This document shows positions 33,467 through 46,237 of a DNA stretch of 64,000 nt, piece by piece. How positions within the stretch are numbered: the first letter of the stretch is position 1; each line of letters opens with the position of its first letter. Source of the stretch: Absidia repens (taxonomy: Eukaryota > Mucoromycota > Mucoromycetes > Mucorales > Cunninghamellaceae). The stretch covers positions 248,001 to 312,000 of the forward strand of contig MCGE01000040.1 of the NCBI GenBank assembly GCA_002105175.1. The letters are read 5' to 3'. Under the pieces are notes generated by a model, which saw nothing but the letters and a program-made list of their open reading frames with translations, did not search any database and was not told the DNA's origin. A program made the position numbers and the translations under genes.

Positions 33467-33903
33467 ATGCCTTCCAACCTAACCACACCAACGAGCCAAG
33501 CCAGCCATGCCCTTCAAGATCATGCACCCGCACGTAAGTGGATAGAATGAACAGTACACATTTTGACCATTCCTCAATTAAACTCATGCAGGTGATTTTA
33601 TCTATGTATATATGTTATGATATAGAAATGGTAGGTGGGATGCGTGTCCGAGCAACCACCACGCATCATCGTCGTCGCCGGTCCTCGGGAGCAACAGGTG
33701 GCGATGACCAGAAGGAAGACCTCAACGATGATGATAATGATGATGAGGAACGAAACCGTCATTATTATAACGAGGAACGACGTCAAGAGAACCAGCAACG
33801 CCAACGTGCCTATCAAACAGCTCGCAGTGACGCCCATCTCCCACGCCATTCGCATCAACCACGCATCGATCCCTCGTTTCAACCAAGAGATTTGAATCAC
33901 TGA
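33467..33903 (+). CDS. Small DAP1-like (death-associated protein 1) protein, two exons
   Basis: Exon 1 33467-33533 (MPSNLTTPTSQASHALQDHA then PA), donor GTAAGT, exon 2 from 33626 or 33635 to the TGA at 33903. The two acceptors (ATATAG and TGGTAG) are nine bases apart and in frame, giving 114 or 111 aa. The shorter form reads HAPAR-GMRVRATTTHH, resembling the animal DAP1 core (HPPAV..GGMRI..H). The rest is basic/acidic low complexity ending PSFQPRDLNH, where DAP proteins end in a QxPR-like tail. DAP1 is a small, disordered, TOR-linked autophagy regulator in animals. Assignment is by motif similarity only. Confidence 0.5.
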
Positions 33904-34772
33904 GATTCGCCATGCTCTATTTTGCAGTCATCAATACCAATAATAATAATAATAATAAAATGTATATAAAAAAATAGGAGCACCGTTTGAAATGTGTGAA
34001 TGTGTGTGTGTGAATGTGTGAATGTGTGGGGAAATGCGTCCCGGAAATTTTATATTTTAGATTTGGTCTGTCCAAAAAAGGAAACGCTGGATTGTGGCGT
34101 ACTTGAATCAAATAGTTTACTTTAACCGCCATCTCTTTTGTAGTTTTATGAAAAAATGGGATCTATTTTTTTAAACAGCATTCAAAAAAGAGGCCCATGT
34201 ACACCATGTACCTATTTTTTTTTTTTTTTTTGAGGGTAAGGAGATAGATTGAAAGGTTTTCTTTCTTTACTAAATCATTTTTACATTCTGTACGTATTGT
34301 ATTCTACATACAAATCTGATATTCCAAAAGATCTTTTTCAAACATGCTGGGCAACAAGCCTCAAACTACAGTAGCGTATCAATAAAGATAACAATAGAAT
34401 ACAGTATCATACATACTACAACACTGTATGCACAGAGTATCATATCGTTTGAAGGATATCTATCATAATGGTTCGATTGAAGAGGAGAAGCGGGAATTCC
34501 ATCATCAAACTATAATTTAAAAGGAAAAAATGATAGTACATTTTTCCTTTTTTCTGCATCGCAAAAGCAAGACAAGTGAAAGAGCGGAAACCTGATCTTT
34601 CCTTGATTACAAGCATGCTCATGCCTACTAATGCTGTCCCCCCACTTTCGTTTCGTTCCATTTGAAAACCCGCCGGGAGCACCGCTAGCGGTCTTTTTTT
34701 TTTTTTTTTTTTTTTTCTTTGGGTGGAATTTGTTTTTCTTTTCCACTCAAGGAACACACACTCTATCTGATC
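33904..34772. other. Intergenic, no gene seen
   Basis: Contains (AAT)n at 33941-33959, a TG-rich stretch at 33990-34026 and poly-T at 34213-34230 and 34693-34715. No coding signal. Confidence 0.5.
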
Positions 34773-36248
34773 ATGTTAAAGATGCCCTCTTCTACAAGCA
34801 AGCACGATGACGCCATGTCGTTACTTGGCACCTTTTTATTACAAGGATGGGTAAAAAGTTCAATCAATCAATACAATCCCGGCCAAAAAAAAAAAGCCAG
34901 GACTTCATCTCATTTTTTCATTTTTATCTATCTATCTATCCAGGTCATGACAGATCAACTGTGCTCTGAGGAATCCTGCTCGGTGCCCATGATGCGATCA
35001 AAAGATGGTGTGATTCAAGTCTGTGTTCTTCATGATCCTCTTCCTACATCCAACGCACGCAATGCCCCCAGCACCACCACCACTACCTCCACTCCTGCCA
35101 CAAACCATGTTGCCACCCCATCTATCACCAGCACTGTCAGCACCGACGATATTGAAGATGATGATAACTCGATTGTCGTCGTTGAACATACAAAACAACA
35201 GCAACAGCCTGCAACCACAGCAGCTACTTCTGGAGATGACGATGAGAAGACATTCAAGATACAGCAGGAACGAAGGGAACAGTCCTCCAAGGCCTCACAA
35301 CTGATTGGACAAAAAATGTTACAACGCTGGGCTCTACTGAACGATACATGTCCCAACGATGCTTGTTATGCTGTAAGTTTTCTTGATGATGATGATGATC
35401 ATTCCAAGAAAAAAAGGGGAGGGGGCGGGCGTGCAGGCGGATAGATTGATTGATGTTTTTGTTCATTTGTTTATAGATCCCACTTGTACGTCATCCTTCC
35501 AACAAGACCATGTATTGTGTGATTTGCGAACAAACGTACCAACCGGAAGGTGCAGCAACAGCACCCCCTCAACAACAACAACAGCCATCAACTATTAATA
35601 GTAATATCAGCAGCAGTAGCAACAGCAACAAAGAACAAAAACCAACACACACGCATGAACCATCAAAGCAACAACAACAACCGGCGGCTTCTGTGGTGAC
35701 ACATTCACCCCTGGGATCGCCTGCATTGGTAAGACAACGATGATAGGTGGGGGAATATAAAAAGTGGGCTGGAGATTTACCGTTTCTCTCTTTTTTTTTT
35801 ATCAATATAGGATCGATCCATCAAACGTCAAAAGGTAAGGGCAAAACATAAAAAAGTAAAATTGGAGGGGGGAGAACTCATACACTGCCAATGGTTGATT
35901 TTTGTTTTTTTTGTATCTCTATAGAAAGAAGACACAGCGCCAGCCACGGCTACTACCATCGAAGCTCCTGCTCCTACATCATCATCATCATCATCAGTAC
36001 ACCAACCTCCTCCTCCTACTACTATCCCCACCACCATCACAGCAACTACGACAACAACAACACATGCAGCAGCTGCGCGTGCTGCGACCGAGAAGAGTAT
36101 GCAAAGTCTTACCTCCAAACTTAGCTTATTGAGCGACCGCATTGATCAATGTGGCGATCCCAAGGACTTGGTTTTATTATGTCAATCGTTGGATGCATGC
36201 GCCAAAGCATTGGGAACGTGTGCTACCACCTTGGATATCTTAGCTTAG
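34773..36248 (+). CDS. ZNRD2/SSSCA1-like (autoantigen p27) zinc-ribbon protein with two domains
   Basis: Five exons: 34773-34850, 34944-35372, 35477-35728, 35811-35834 (24 nt) and 35925-36248. All junctions are phase 0, with GTAAAA, GTAAGT, GTAAGA or GTAAGG donors and TAG or CAG acceptors. The product is 368 aa. The two domains follow the family pattern. The first is HDDAMSLLGTFLLQGW-VMTD, C-x4-C (LCSEESC), later VCVLH. The second is KASQLIGQKMLQRWALLNDT, C-x4-C (CPNDAC) and YCVIC. The first has His in place of the last Cys. Between and after them are Thr/Ser/Gln-rich linkers and a C-terminal helix (SLTSKLSLLSDRIDQCGDPK). ATG at 34782 is an alternative start. Animal ZNRD2 is a small cytosolic protein of poorly known role. 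Confidence 0.8.
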
Positions 36249-37861
36249 TGATTTACCTATCTATCTAGCTTTATATTTTGTCATTTTTCACATATATATA
36301 TATATATATATATATATTACATGAATTGATGATTGATTCCATAAAAAAATAAAAAATAAAATGCCTTACATCTTCATTGATTGCTAGTTGTTGTTGTTGT
36401 TACCTGTTGGTTTTGAATGTGTAGTCGAACGAATAGCAGAAGTGAGAAAAGCAGGCACAAACTTGGATGCTTGGGACCATCCAAAAGAAAAGTCGGGGAA
36501 TGTGTCAGGTTGATTGGCGGTTGGGTTAGGGCATATTATCCATCCAATAGAATTAAAAAGGGATGGGTTACATAGCTGATCATCATACGGAAAGAAGAAG
36601 AAGGGAAGAGCTAGAACCACTCTATAAGAGAGAGAGGGGGCGGTGGTTCTTGTTTTTTTTTTAAAAAAAACAAAAATAAGTAAAGGTCAATCAAATGGAG
36701 ACAAAGGGGTTGGGTATGATAAGTGATGGAAATGATTAAAATTCAGACGAGCTGGCGAATAGCGTATATAATCCTCCCGTCCAACTTGGCTTATCTTAGA
36801 TATAGTTATGGCATGGTATATAGTAATGAATGGGCACAATCTTTGTCTCCCACCACCATTATAAAATAAGAATCATACAGAAAATAAAGTAATATGTCAA
36901 GTTCCTTATTATTTTTTATGCGTGTCAGAACAAGTCAGTGATATATTGGTGATCATGCGTTCAGTGTCATTGATTTGTACAATGCAGCGTTTTCGCTGAT
37001 GTTGTTGTTAATTTTGTTAAGGGTTCATGTTTTGTTTATCAAGGAGAAAAAAAAATTGACAATCCAATGGTCACTTTTTTATATGCATTTTATGTCAGTG
37101 ATACCTACATATATGACACCGGAAAATACAAGTCGCTCAATCAGCACATTGTCCATATCATAGGATCACATGTTTTGGCATCACCTAAATACATGATAGC
37201 TTATCATAATTTCATGTTACATCGTCCGAACAATTATAACAGGCGTCTCAAAAATATGTACCTATGTAAATGCCGTCTTCATTTTCAGTTTCCACCGTCC
37301 ATAAATGATTGAACTTCGCCTCAGTTGACACTTAGAATACTGTCAACAAAAAAAAATTCTTTTCAAGTGCGACACCAATTTCAAAAAAAAAAAAAAAAAA
37401 ATGGCGGACTGGGTTGTTCGTGGAAACAATTGTATCATATCAACATCGTCGATCACAAAAAATTCTCCAGCTTTCATCGGAAAAACTCCGCCTTATATGG
37501 AATTTCGCCGGGAAGAGTGTTGAACCGGCAAAACTATCGGAGATGATCCGGCCAATGATGAATGTTGATGGCACAAATGGTAAGAGCTGTCGTCAAAGCA
37601 CGCCCGATCGGCACATATGCAAAAAATAAAAACAAAAAAAAAACGTCATCTGCTACCCATATTTAGAAATTTGAATATGGCAACGACGTGGAAATGAGGG
37701 TTTTTTTGTTTTTCAAATACCCCCGTCCCACACAAATTCAATTTGAAAAAAAAACTCAATGCGAAACCAATGTAGTATATAAGTAAAAGAAAACAAAATC
37801 TTTTTTTTTTTTTTTTTTATTCACAACACATTAAAAACAACAACTACAACAACAAACAAAA
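36249..37861. other. Intergenic and upstream region of AKR1
   Basis: (TA)n at about 36294-36316. A minus-strand frame at 36384-36620 (ends THSKPTGNNNNN) has no ATG start but sits behind a TATAG acceptor-like site; it is not called. The last 450 bp (about 37400-37860) resemble the region upstream of AKR2, including ATATTTAGA-ATTTGAAT and a TATATAAG box (37776-37783). Confidence 0.5.
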
Positions 37862-38357
37862 ATGACTGATAATAAACCCGCTATGGAATATGTACAATAC
37901 GGTAAAACTGGTCTCCGTGTGTCAAAGATCTGTGTGGGATGTATGAGTTTTGGTACACCTAAATGGATGCCTTGGGTGTTGGAAGAAAAAGAATCGTTGG
38001 AATTGATTGGCAAAGCCTATGCAGCTGGTATCAACTTTTTCGACACGGCCGATATTTATTCTGGAGGTGTCAGTGAACGGATCTTGGGGAAGGCCATCAA
38101 ACAATTCAACATGCCCCGTGGTCGCATTGTCGTTGCTACCAAAGGTTATTCAGCTGTACGACCCGAAGATGAAGCCTTTGGCAACCCATACCCTTACGAA
38201 GACCCCAAATACGTCAATCAATGTGGTCTTTCTCGTAAACATCTGTTTGAAGCCGTTGATGCCTCTTTGAAACGTTTGGATTTGGATTATATTGATTTGG
38301 TAAAGCAATTTATCTTTTTTTTTTTTTTTTTCAGAACAAAACTCGAGACTAACCACC

Positions 38358-38390
<33 letters not shown>

Positions 38391-39075
38391 TTATTTAGTA
38401 TCAAATCCATCGTGCTGATCCTTATACGCCTTGGGAAGAAACCATGGAAGCCTTACATGATTTGGTCAAGAGTGGGAAAGTGCGGTACATTGGTGCTTCG
38501 TCCATGAAAGCCTACGAATTCCAAAAAGCCAATGCGATTGCCGAAAAGAATGGATGGACCAAATTTGTGTCGATGCAGAATCTCTACAACTTGATGTACC
38601 GTGAAGAAGAACGTGAAATGGTGCCTTATTGTGCGGACCAAGGCATCGCTATGATTCCCTGGTCTCCTCTCGCAGGAGGTTTGCTCACAGGCAAGAACAG
38701 AGCCACCACCCGTGAAGCCCAAAGCAAGGGCATGATGGCCCAAATGGCCAAGACCGCCCACCCTGAAGATGATGATAATGTCATTGACGCCGTCATCCAA
38801 GTGGCTGAAAAACGTGGCATCACCCCCGCCAAGGTAAAAAAAAAAAAAAAGGTTTTCTTAACAAATTAAAAAAATGCATAGTACTGATTCCTATTTTTTT
38901 TTTGCAGGTGGCTTTGGCATGGGCCTACTCCAAACCCTACGTGACAGCTCCCATTATTGGGTTCAGTAAGGAAAAGTATTTGACCGAAGCCATTGAAGCA
39001 TTAGCCATCAAATTGACTGACGAAGAAATTCAATCCTTGGAATCTGTCTATGCTCCTCGTTTTGCTACTTTCTAG
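37862..39075 (+). CDS. Aldo-keto reductase, copy 1 (AKR1)
   Basis: Three exons: 37862-38299, 38399-38833 and 38908-39075, all phase 0, 346 aa. Full-length AKR barrel: the N-terminus [20 protein letters not shown] is followed by [11 protein letters not shown] with Asp61 and Tyr66, then VVATK (Lys94) and YQIHRAD (His150), which make up the catalytic tetrad. IGASSM and the C-terminal [19 protein letters not shown] are NADPH-site elements. Closest in style to fungal aryl-alcohol dehydrogenase-type AKRs such as yeast YPL088W. It should reduce aldehydes or ketones with NADPH in the cytosol; the substrate is unknown. It differs from copy 2 mainly at residues 95-115 ([17 protein letters not shown]), a likely substrate loop. 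Intron 1 holds two T runs. Confidence 0.92.
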
Positions 39076-40628
39076 TTTTATACACCTATTTCGCATTATT
39101 TTTTATTTCTCAATAAATTGTTTCCTCCTTTGAATAAAGGTCGTGAACATATTGTTCAAAACAAAAACAAAGACAAACAAAGAACAAAAAATGTGGCAAG
39201 TGGTATGTGATGATAAAAGGATGAGTAGTGAGGGGACTTGATTTGGTATGAAAAAATAAATTGGGCATACCATGAGAAGGACTTTATATATATATATGCA
39301 GAGAGACAGAGAGATGGATCATTCTAGGAAGGCGCTAATCACCAACTCGCCATATGTCTATGGTCGGGGGTTTTATTTTTTAGCTGGCCAATGCACTTTT
39401 TTTTTTTCATTTTCTCTGGCTTTTTTAATGACCGAATTAGTTATCATAACAACAACACATTTTTTTTTTTCTTTGGTGTTGTTACATAAAATGACAACAG
39501 AAATCTTACTATGGAATTCAGTAGTAATTAGATGTTACAGGCGTACCGAAGATATCCATTTCATCACAGCGCACTGGTCTCTTGCATGCTTTTGATTGAT
39601 TACAATATTGGTACCTGAATTCTTTTGGTCCTCGTTATTTTTGGTGTCTGAGGACTGAGAACTGAGATGTCAATAAGAAGTAAATGCTCATAAACAATCA
39701 TTTCACTTATTCATTTTCCTCACTTCGTCAAGAGGATCACTCCATTTCAGATGGACTTTAGATGGATTTTCAGATGAGTGAATTGAATGTCAGGGTGTTA
39801 CCAAGTTGTATTGCCGATAATTAATTATTTCATGTGCTCTCCTTTGACATGCAAAAAAAAAAAGGAGAGATTCAAGTTACAATAGCTATTTAGAATAGGG
39901 TGAATTCGTCTAGTATAGTGTAGTGTAGTTTATTATTGCCAATTATTTTCTATTATATTCAATAAAAACAACAACAACATTTGAACTTTTACAAAGTTAA
40001 GGAATGAAACATGTGAAGAGGTGAGAAACACGTACAGTAAAGGGGACGAAGGGACAAATAGTTGGTGGGTGTATTATACAGTGGTGTACAGTACATAATA
40101 TCAAAATAAAGAGGTTTAATATAGTGGTCAACATGGATATGGGCCGGTGGATAAAAATAAAAGATATACTTTATTGAGAAAATATAAATTGGGGATGGTC
40201 AACACCGATCTAAATGTGCGAGGTGTGAAATGTGAAAAAAGGAATCAACTGATAAAGACAACTACTATAATCATACGAGCGAGGCTAATGGTGCTAATGG
40301 TAAAAAATACTAGACATATTGTACTTTATTCAAATTCAGAGATAAAAATAAAACAACCAACACTGAACTAAACTAATGACGGCTTCTTGACACTCATCAT
40401 GTTGAGATGGGTTCCTAATCTAATGGCGGTTCCAAAACCTACATCCAAAATGAAAGGGTTTCCCCATGCAGTTTGCCGTGTCCCTTTTCAAAACGCTCTA
40501 AAAGTAATAAAAAATCCCACTCCATGATCATCATCAGATTCTCAGAGGACATCAATGTGGAAAATATGGAAAGAAGAAAAAGAGAAAAAAATCAGAAAGC
40601 ACGACCTTTAAAAGTCCCGCTTTTTGGT

Positions 40629-40660
<32 letters not shown>

Positions 40661-42786
40661 TGCAGTGTGCTAGAGATTGTCTGGCAGGCCAACATAAACG
40701 GTTTTCCAGAGTGCCATTCTTCATCCTGTAAAAGAAGATGCAAAATCAAAACAATTAAAAATCAAGCAAAGACAAAAGTATATGTATGAGTGGTAATAAA
40801 ATGATCCTTATTGGATGAAAAGCGGGTATCGTAATAATTTCTAACTACAAATGTAATAAAGCCATTCGCATATGATTGCAGATGCTGTACAACTACATAA
40901 AAGGTTCATTTCAAATGATTTTGAGAGTCATCTTCATAAGAATTCATTTCCCTTGGGACGACGGCGCGCCAAGCAACGTAGGTAGGCGACCCGAAGGGCT
41001 GCGTCACCGAAATACCACCGGAATACGGTAGTGTGGCTAGTATGAAATAAAAATTGTTGAATAATCCCCAATATAATTGACAGATATAATTTATTATGAA
41101 AGATTTCAGTTGGGACAGTGGGATGGGATGGGATTGAGCTTGCCCCATGGAATCTGTGATAGTGCGCCATATTTATAGGATAATTGGGTTGGGACACGCA
41201 AGACCCCAACTATCCCAAGGGACAGTTGCAATTGTGTGACATTGCACCCATTAGAGATGCATGAGGATTTTTTTGTTTCATTTCATCTTTTTTTCTTTGT
41301 AGCATTAGTGCATTCATCATCCCCCATTCTCACATACCAAACACAATAGTATAAACAAGAGAAGACGATTGAATAGAAATAAAAGAACTCACACAAAAGG
41401 TGTCACAATATTAAGTTTTTTCTATAGTTAAAATACAACAGCTATGACCCTATGATAGAAAATAAAATCACTACAAATACTTTGAAGTTGGGATATAGTT
41501 GGCATAGTTGGCATAGTTATGATGGGACAAAAATGCCAAACTTAGTTGCCAAATCTTCGGTCGCTTAGTGTCAAAACTACCCCATAGCCGTATGCTTGAT
41601 CTATCATATCATTAAATCTAGGTCACATTACACAGTGCTGAACGTGTACAAGAGCATTTTTGTTTCAAGCCTATCTATGACTGAGTGCTCTCCAAGTTGG
41701 AGACCTAGTGACCATTTGAGAGTATCTAGGTTCACTTCAATATGTAACATGGACCCGTATTCCTATTCCATCCTTAGTATTTCACTGATCTAGTTTGTAT
41801 AAACATATCGCAAGCGTAACTTCCACTAAATAGACAATTTGGAAATAATGAATCCTCTCACGTTGTACGATACCATCTGCTGTTCAGATAAATTGGGTAT
41901 TTTATCATGTTGAAAACCAGTTTGAGACAAGGAAAGGAAGTTGATAAAAAAAAGATGAGGACGAAGTGAGATCAAGTTTTACTTGTATATAAAGGATGCA
42001 TGAATATAAAGTGTTGGCATTGGAGTAATAAGGATAACAATATAACTAAACTAATATGAAGGAGAAGGACGGACGGCGTAGAATAACAAATCATCAAGTT
42101 GTCGCTTTCTTTTTTTTTTCTCTCTCTCTTTCATTTGATATTTGACCATCGTAACGCTGTAGATGTATAGGTCAAAAAAAAAATCAGACATCTTACTTTC
42201 AATTGTATTTCAATCACTTACATCATCATGTTGGGCCAGTATTCAGGCAACGAAATCATTTTATTCCACATGAATGTCCTTTACAGGAGAGAACGATCCA
42301 ATATGAATAACTTAATTCACATGTACAAATATTTCAATTCGATTTTATGTCGCAGACCTCACTATGTGTTGCAATCCGAATGTTTGAAATTCGCTGGAGC
42401 GCTTTCATACGGGGACCTGGAAAACCATCAGGGAAGCAATTCATGACCCACACATGATAAAATGCTGATGCCATAAACGGTAATGACTTTCGTCAAACCA
42501 CGCCAAAACAGGGCATACCAGGTTACCACAGCCACAGCTACAGCCACACACATACACAATAGTCCCAATAAAATAAAAAACAAAACGTCAGCAATCACCC
42601 ATATTTAGAGATTTGAATCCGCAACGGCTTTGTAATCATTTTTCAAACGCCGTCCTACAAGACGTACTCAAATTTCATGCAAAAAGCTTGTTACTGCAAC
42701 CGAAACCGATTCAAAGTAGTATATAAGGCAGACAAAAAAAAAATCGGTTTTTCTCATTTATTCACAACTTATCACAACAACAAAAA
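39076..42786. other. Intergenic between the AKR copies
   Basis: No supported gene. It includes repeat a7 (40130-40570), a GC-richer island at 40950-41225 flanked by CCTTGGGA and TCCCAAGG, and the AKR2 upstream region (about 42380-42786), which aligns with the AKR1 upstream region. Confidence 0.5.
40130..40570 (-). repeat. Dispersed repeat A+B, copy a7
   Basis: Module B about 40130-40300 (ATACTTTATTGAGAAAATAT) and module A about 40310-40570 with the core ATCCAAAATGAAAGGGTTTC and CCCATGCA (plus-strand reading of a minus-oriented copy). Confidence 0.6.
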
Positions 42787-44000
42787 ATGACTAATAATAC
42801 ACCTGCTATGGAATATGTACAATTCGGTAAAACCGGCCTCCGCGTGTCAAAGATCTGTGTGGGATGTATGAGTTTTGGTACACCTAAATGGATGCCTTGG
42901 GTGTTGGAAGAAAAGGAATCGTTGGAATTAATTGGCAAAGCCTATGCAGCAGGGATCAATTTCTTCGACACGGCCAATATTTACTCTGGAGGGATCAGTG
43001 AACGGATCCTGGGGAAAGCCATCAAGCAATTCAACATGCCTCGTGGTCGGATTGTCGTTGCCACCAAAGCCTTTTGTGGTGTACGTCCCGAAGATGAAGC
43101 CTATAGCACCATGTTCCCTTATGAAGATCCCAAATATATCAATCAATGTGGACTTTCCCGAAAACATCTGTTTGACGCCGTCGATGAGTCTTTGAAACGT
43201 TTGGATTTGGATTATATTGATTTGGTAATACCCCCCTGCTCCCCTTTTTTCCCTTCAGAAAAAGCTCGAGAAATTCATTTTTATTTTTTTATTATTATTG
43301 ACTAGTATCAAATTCATCGTGCCGATCCTTATACCCCTTGGGAAGAAACCATGGAAGCATTACATGATCTGGTCAAGAGCGGGAAAGTGCGGTACATTGG
43401 GGCCTCGTCCATGAAAACCTTCGAGTTCCAAAAGGCCAATGCCATTGCGGAAAAGAATGGATGGACTAAATTTGTGTCGATGCAGAATCTCTACAACTTG
43501 ATGTGCCGTGAAGACGAACGTGAAATGGTGCCTTATTGTGTGGACCAAGGCATCGCTATGATCCCTTGGTCTCCCCTGGCCGCTGGTTTGCTCACAGGCA
43601 AGAACAGATCCACCACACGTGAAAATCTTAGTAAAGCCATGATGGCCCGAGTGTCCAAGACGGCCCATCCTGAAGATGATGATAATGTGGTTGACGCCGT
43701 GGTTCAAATAGCTGAAAAACGTGGCATCACCCCGGCCAAGGTAAGTTTTTTTTTTTTTTTTTTTTTTTTTGTTTTATTTTGAAAGGATTAAAAAAAAATG
43801 CGCATGGAGACTGATTTTTTTTTTTTTTTCAGGTGGCGTTGGCATGGGCTTACTCCAAACCCTATGTGACAGCCCCCATTATTGGCTTCACGAAGGAAAA
43901 GTATTTGACCGAAGCCATTGAAGCTTTAGCCATCAAATTGACCGACGAAGAAATTCAAGCCTTGGAATCTGTCTATGCTCCTCGTTTTGCTGTATACTAG
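42787..44000 (+). CDS. Aldo-keto reductase, copy 2 (AKR2)
   Basis: Three exons: 42787-43224, 43306-43740 and 43833-44000. Exon lengths (438, 435, 168) and phases match AKR1 exactly; 346 aa. Catalytic residues are present (FFDTANIYSGG with Asp61 and Tyr66, VVATK Lys94, YQIHRAD His150). It is very similar to AKR1 apart from the 95-115 loop (AFCGVRPEDEAYSTMFP) and scattered changes, so it arose by tandem duplication that included the promoter. A TATATAAG box lies at 42720-42727. A separate substrate preference is plausible but inferred. Confidence 0.92.
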
Positions 44001-44269
44001 TTACATATATATATGTTTGATTTCTTGAATTTTTTTTTCAATAAACTGTCCCCTTCTTCAAATAGGTTGTTGAACAAACAATAGTGTGGTGTATTAGTCG
44101 AGTTCGCCATGTCGGCACTTCGGTGGGCATCGTGGAAAGTGTACCATAAAAAAAAAGGTATATTCAGGCTCCGCATATGATCGTCCTTTTTGTCCCCAAT
44201 TATTTATTTGCCTCTTTTCCTCTTTTCTTTTAATTTTTTTTTCTGAATGATACGATGGCAAGGCTCATT

Positions 44270-44640
44270 GGGAAACTGGCGAACTAGGATTAGTGTTAGA
44301 AATTGATTTAGGGGCATTTTTAAAAGTGCAAAACAAACACCATGGGCAAACCCTTTCATTTTGGATGCAGGATTTCGAACCAACCATGACGTTAGCCTTC
44401 ATTTTGTGTATAGTGTGATTGAACCGTCATTAAGCTTAGTCTATTGCTAGTTACCATAGTTTGATATATACATATGAATAAAATATGTCTTGTCTTTTTT
44501 TATCATTCATGTCTCTCTCTCATACACTTCGTTTTACTGTAGATTCCCTTTCTACTTCTGTTCTCACGTCCCTTTAGATTAGCTTTGATTAGCATAGTTT
44601 TTACGCTTCTTTTGCTGTAATAAAATATGCCCTTTTCATT
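44270..44640 (+). repeat. Dispersed repeat A+B, copy a10
   Basis: Plus orientation, 270 bp downstream of AKR2: AGGATTAGTGTTAGAAATTG, core CCATGGGCAAACCCTTTCAT and TTTGGATGCAGGATT, AATAAAATATG end (module A), then module B (CCCTTTAGATTAGCTTTGAT ... AATAAAATATG). This is one of the best-preserved two-module copies. Confidence 0.65.
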
Positions 44641-46237
44641 TAAACCGCTGACTCTTGATCATCTTGTGCTCCAGACATCTTTTTATTTTGAGATCTACTT
44701 GATGATCAATCGACACATTGAAGAAAGTGTGTGTAAGCCATCACATATCAACACCCCCCCCCTTAGCTCCACTTCGATATGCGAGTTGTGTTGAAGTTCA
44801 ATTTGATTTTGTGTTTTATTGAATGCAATAGATAATCATATTATACTAGACTAGCTTTTTCTATACTAGATAACTTCAATGTAGCTATCGGATTCCATCG
44901 GACATTGTCCATATACATGTCAATTCCCTTAAAAAAAAGTGATGTACATACAAGAATATTTTTTTATTGAATATGCATAGATATAAAAATAGAGGAAGAT
45001 ATCCACTAACAATGATGATAAAAGTACATTAAGTAGATATCCAAAGAGCCACACCATCATCATCGAGTGAGCAAAGTCCCATCACAATGAACCCTGACCA
45101 AAGAGACCTTGTGTGTCAATTCAAGTTTGCCCAGGCCCGTTGCGTAAAGCATATCTTTGAGAGTCTTCCGTAACTTTAATCAACTGTCCTTGATTTCCTT
45201 GACGGTGCCTGATATGTATACCCTGTTTCAGCGTTTCCAGTTCAATCCAACCGAGTTTCCCATGATCCACGTTGGTGAAATATGTCGATTTGCGCACCTA
45301 TCTAACTATTTTGAAAAGAGAAAAAGAATACAAAAAAATACAAGTTCCATTAGCGCTACCCAGATGCCACCGCGAGGAGGTTGGAACTTTTTAGCATCCA
45401 AAGGAAAAAACCCCAGAAAAAAAAAGGAAAATAAAATAAAATGAAAAGAAGGCCATTATACCCACTAAGAGGAAGAAGAATTTCTGGATCCAGTGTTCCC
45501 AGTATAAACGTCTTTCCTCAAAGAAGCGAAGAGTGACAAAGAGCAACGGCAAGGAAACCTCAATGTGTACATTCAAATGACGTAAACGAATAAAAAAAGA
45601 AAGCCGTTAAATCAACTAAGAGGAAGAAGAATGTCTGGATCCAGTGTCCCCAGCATAAACCCTTACTCGAAGAAGAAGTATAGAATGACAAAGAGCAACG
45701 GCAAAAAAAAAAAAATCTCAATGTGTACATTCTAACAGTGTAATAACAAAAAATAAAGCCGTTAAATCAATTATGAGGAAGAAGAATGTCTGGATCCAAT
45801 GTCTCCAGCATATACCCCTTGCTCAAAAAAGAAGTGAAGAGTGACAAAGAGTAACGACAAAGAAGCTCAATGTATACATTCGAAGAGTAAAAAAGAATAA
45901 AGATGAGTGACAAAGAAACGAAAAAAAATAAGACGACCGTAAAAAACTCCCTCATTCTCCTCCGACAATAAATCCTCCAACCGCATTTAGTAAATGGCGT
46001 GTCACAATCGTTGCGTAGACTTTCCACACAATATTTTTAGAAGTCTCCTTTTTTTTTTATTGATGTCTTAAACACCCTCTACATCGTTTTCGTTTACTAC
46101 TACTGGGGCTCACAATAACTGGGGCAAACTCACCACCGCTCCAGACATATTCTTTGGCCTGGTCCATCAATTCCACGAAACAGCAAAAGTGTCCATCCTC
46201 AATTTGACTTTCTCAGTAACTTGCGCGACACAACACT
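44641..46237. other. Intergenic with a three-unit tandem repeat
   Basis: Apart from the 45445-45895 tandem repeat nothing gene-like is seen. The last 150 bp are the leader of the 46238 gene. Confidence 0.5.
45445..45895. repeat. Three tandem copies of a unit of about 153 bp
   Basis: The landmark GGAAGAAGAAT followed by CTGGATCCA recurs at 45471, 45622 and 45777 (spacings 151 and 155). Each unit goes on to GACAAAGAG(C/T)AACG and CTCAATGT(G/A)TACATTC. On the minus strand the units carry fragments like LETLDPDILLP, so they could be decayed repeated exons. Confidence 0.7.
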
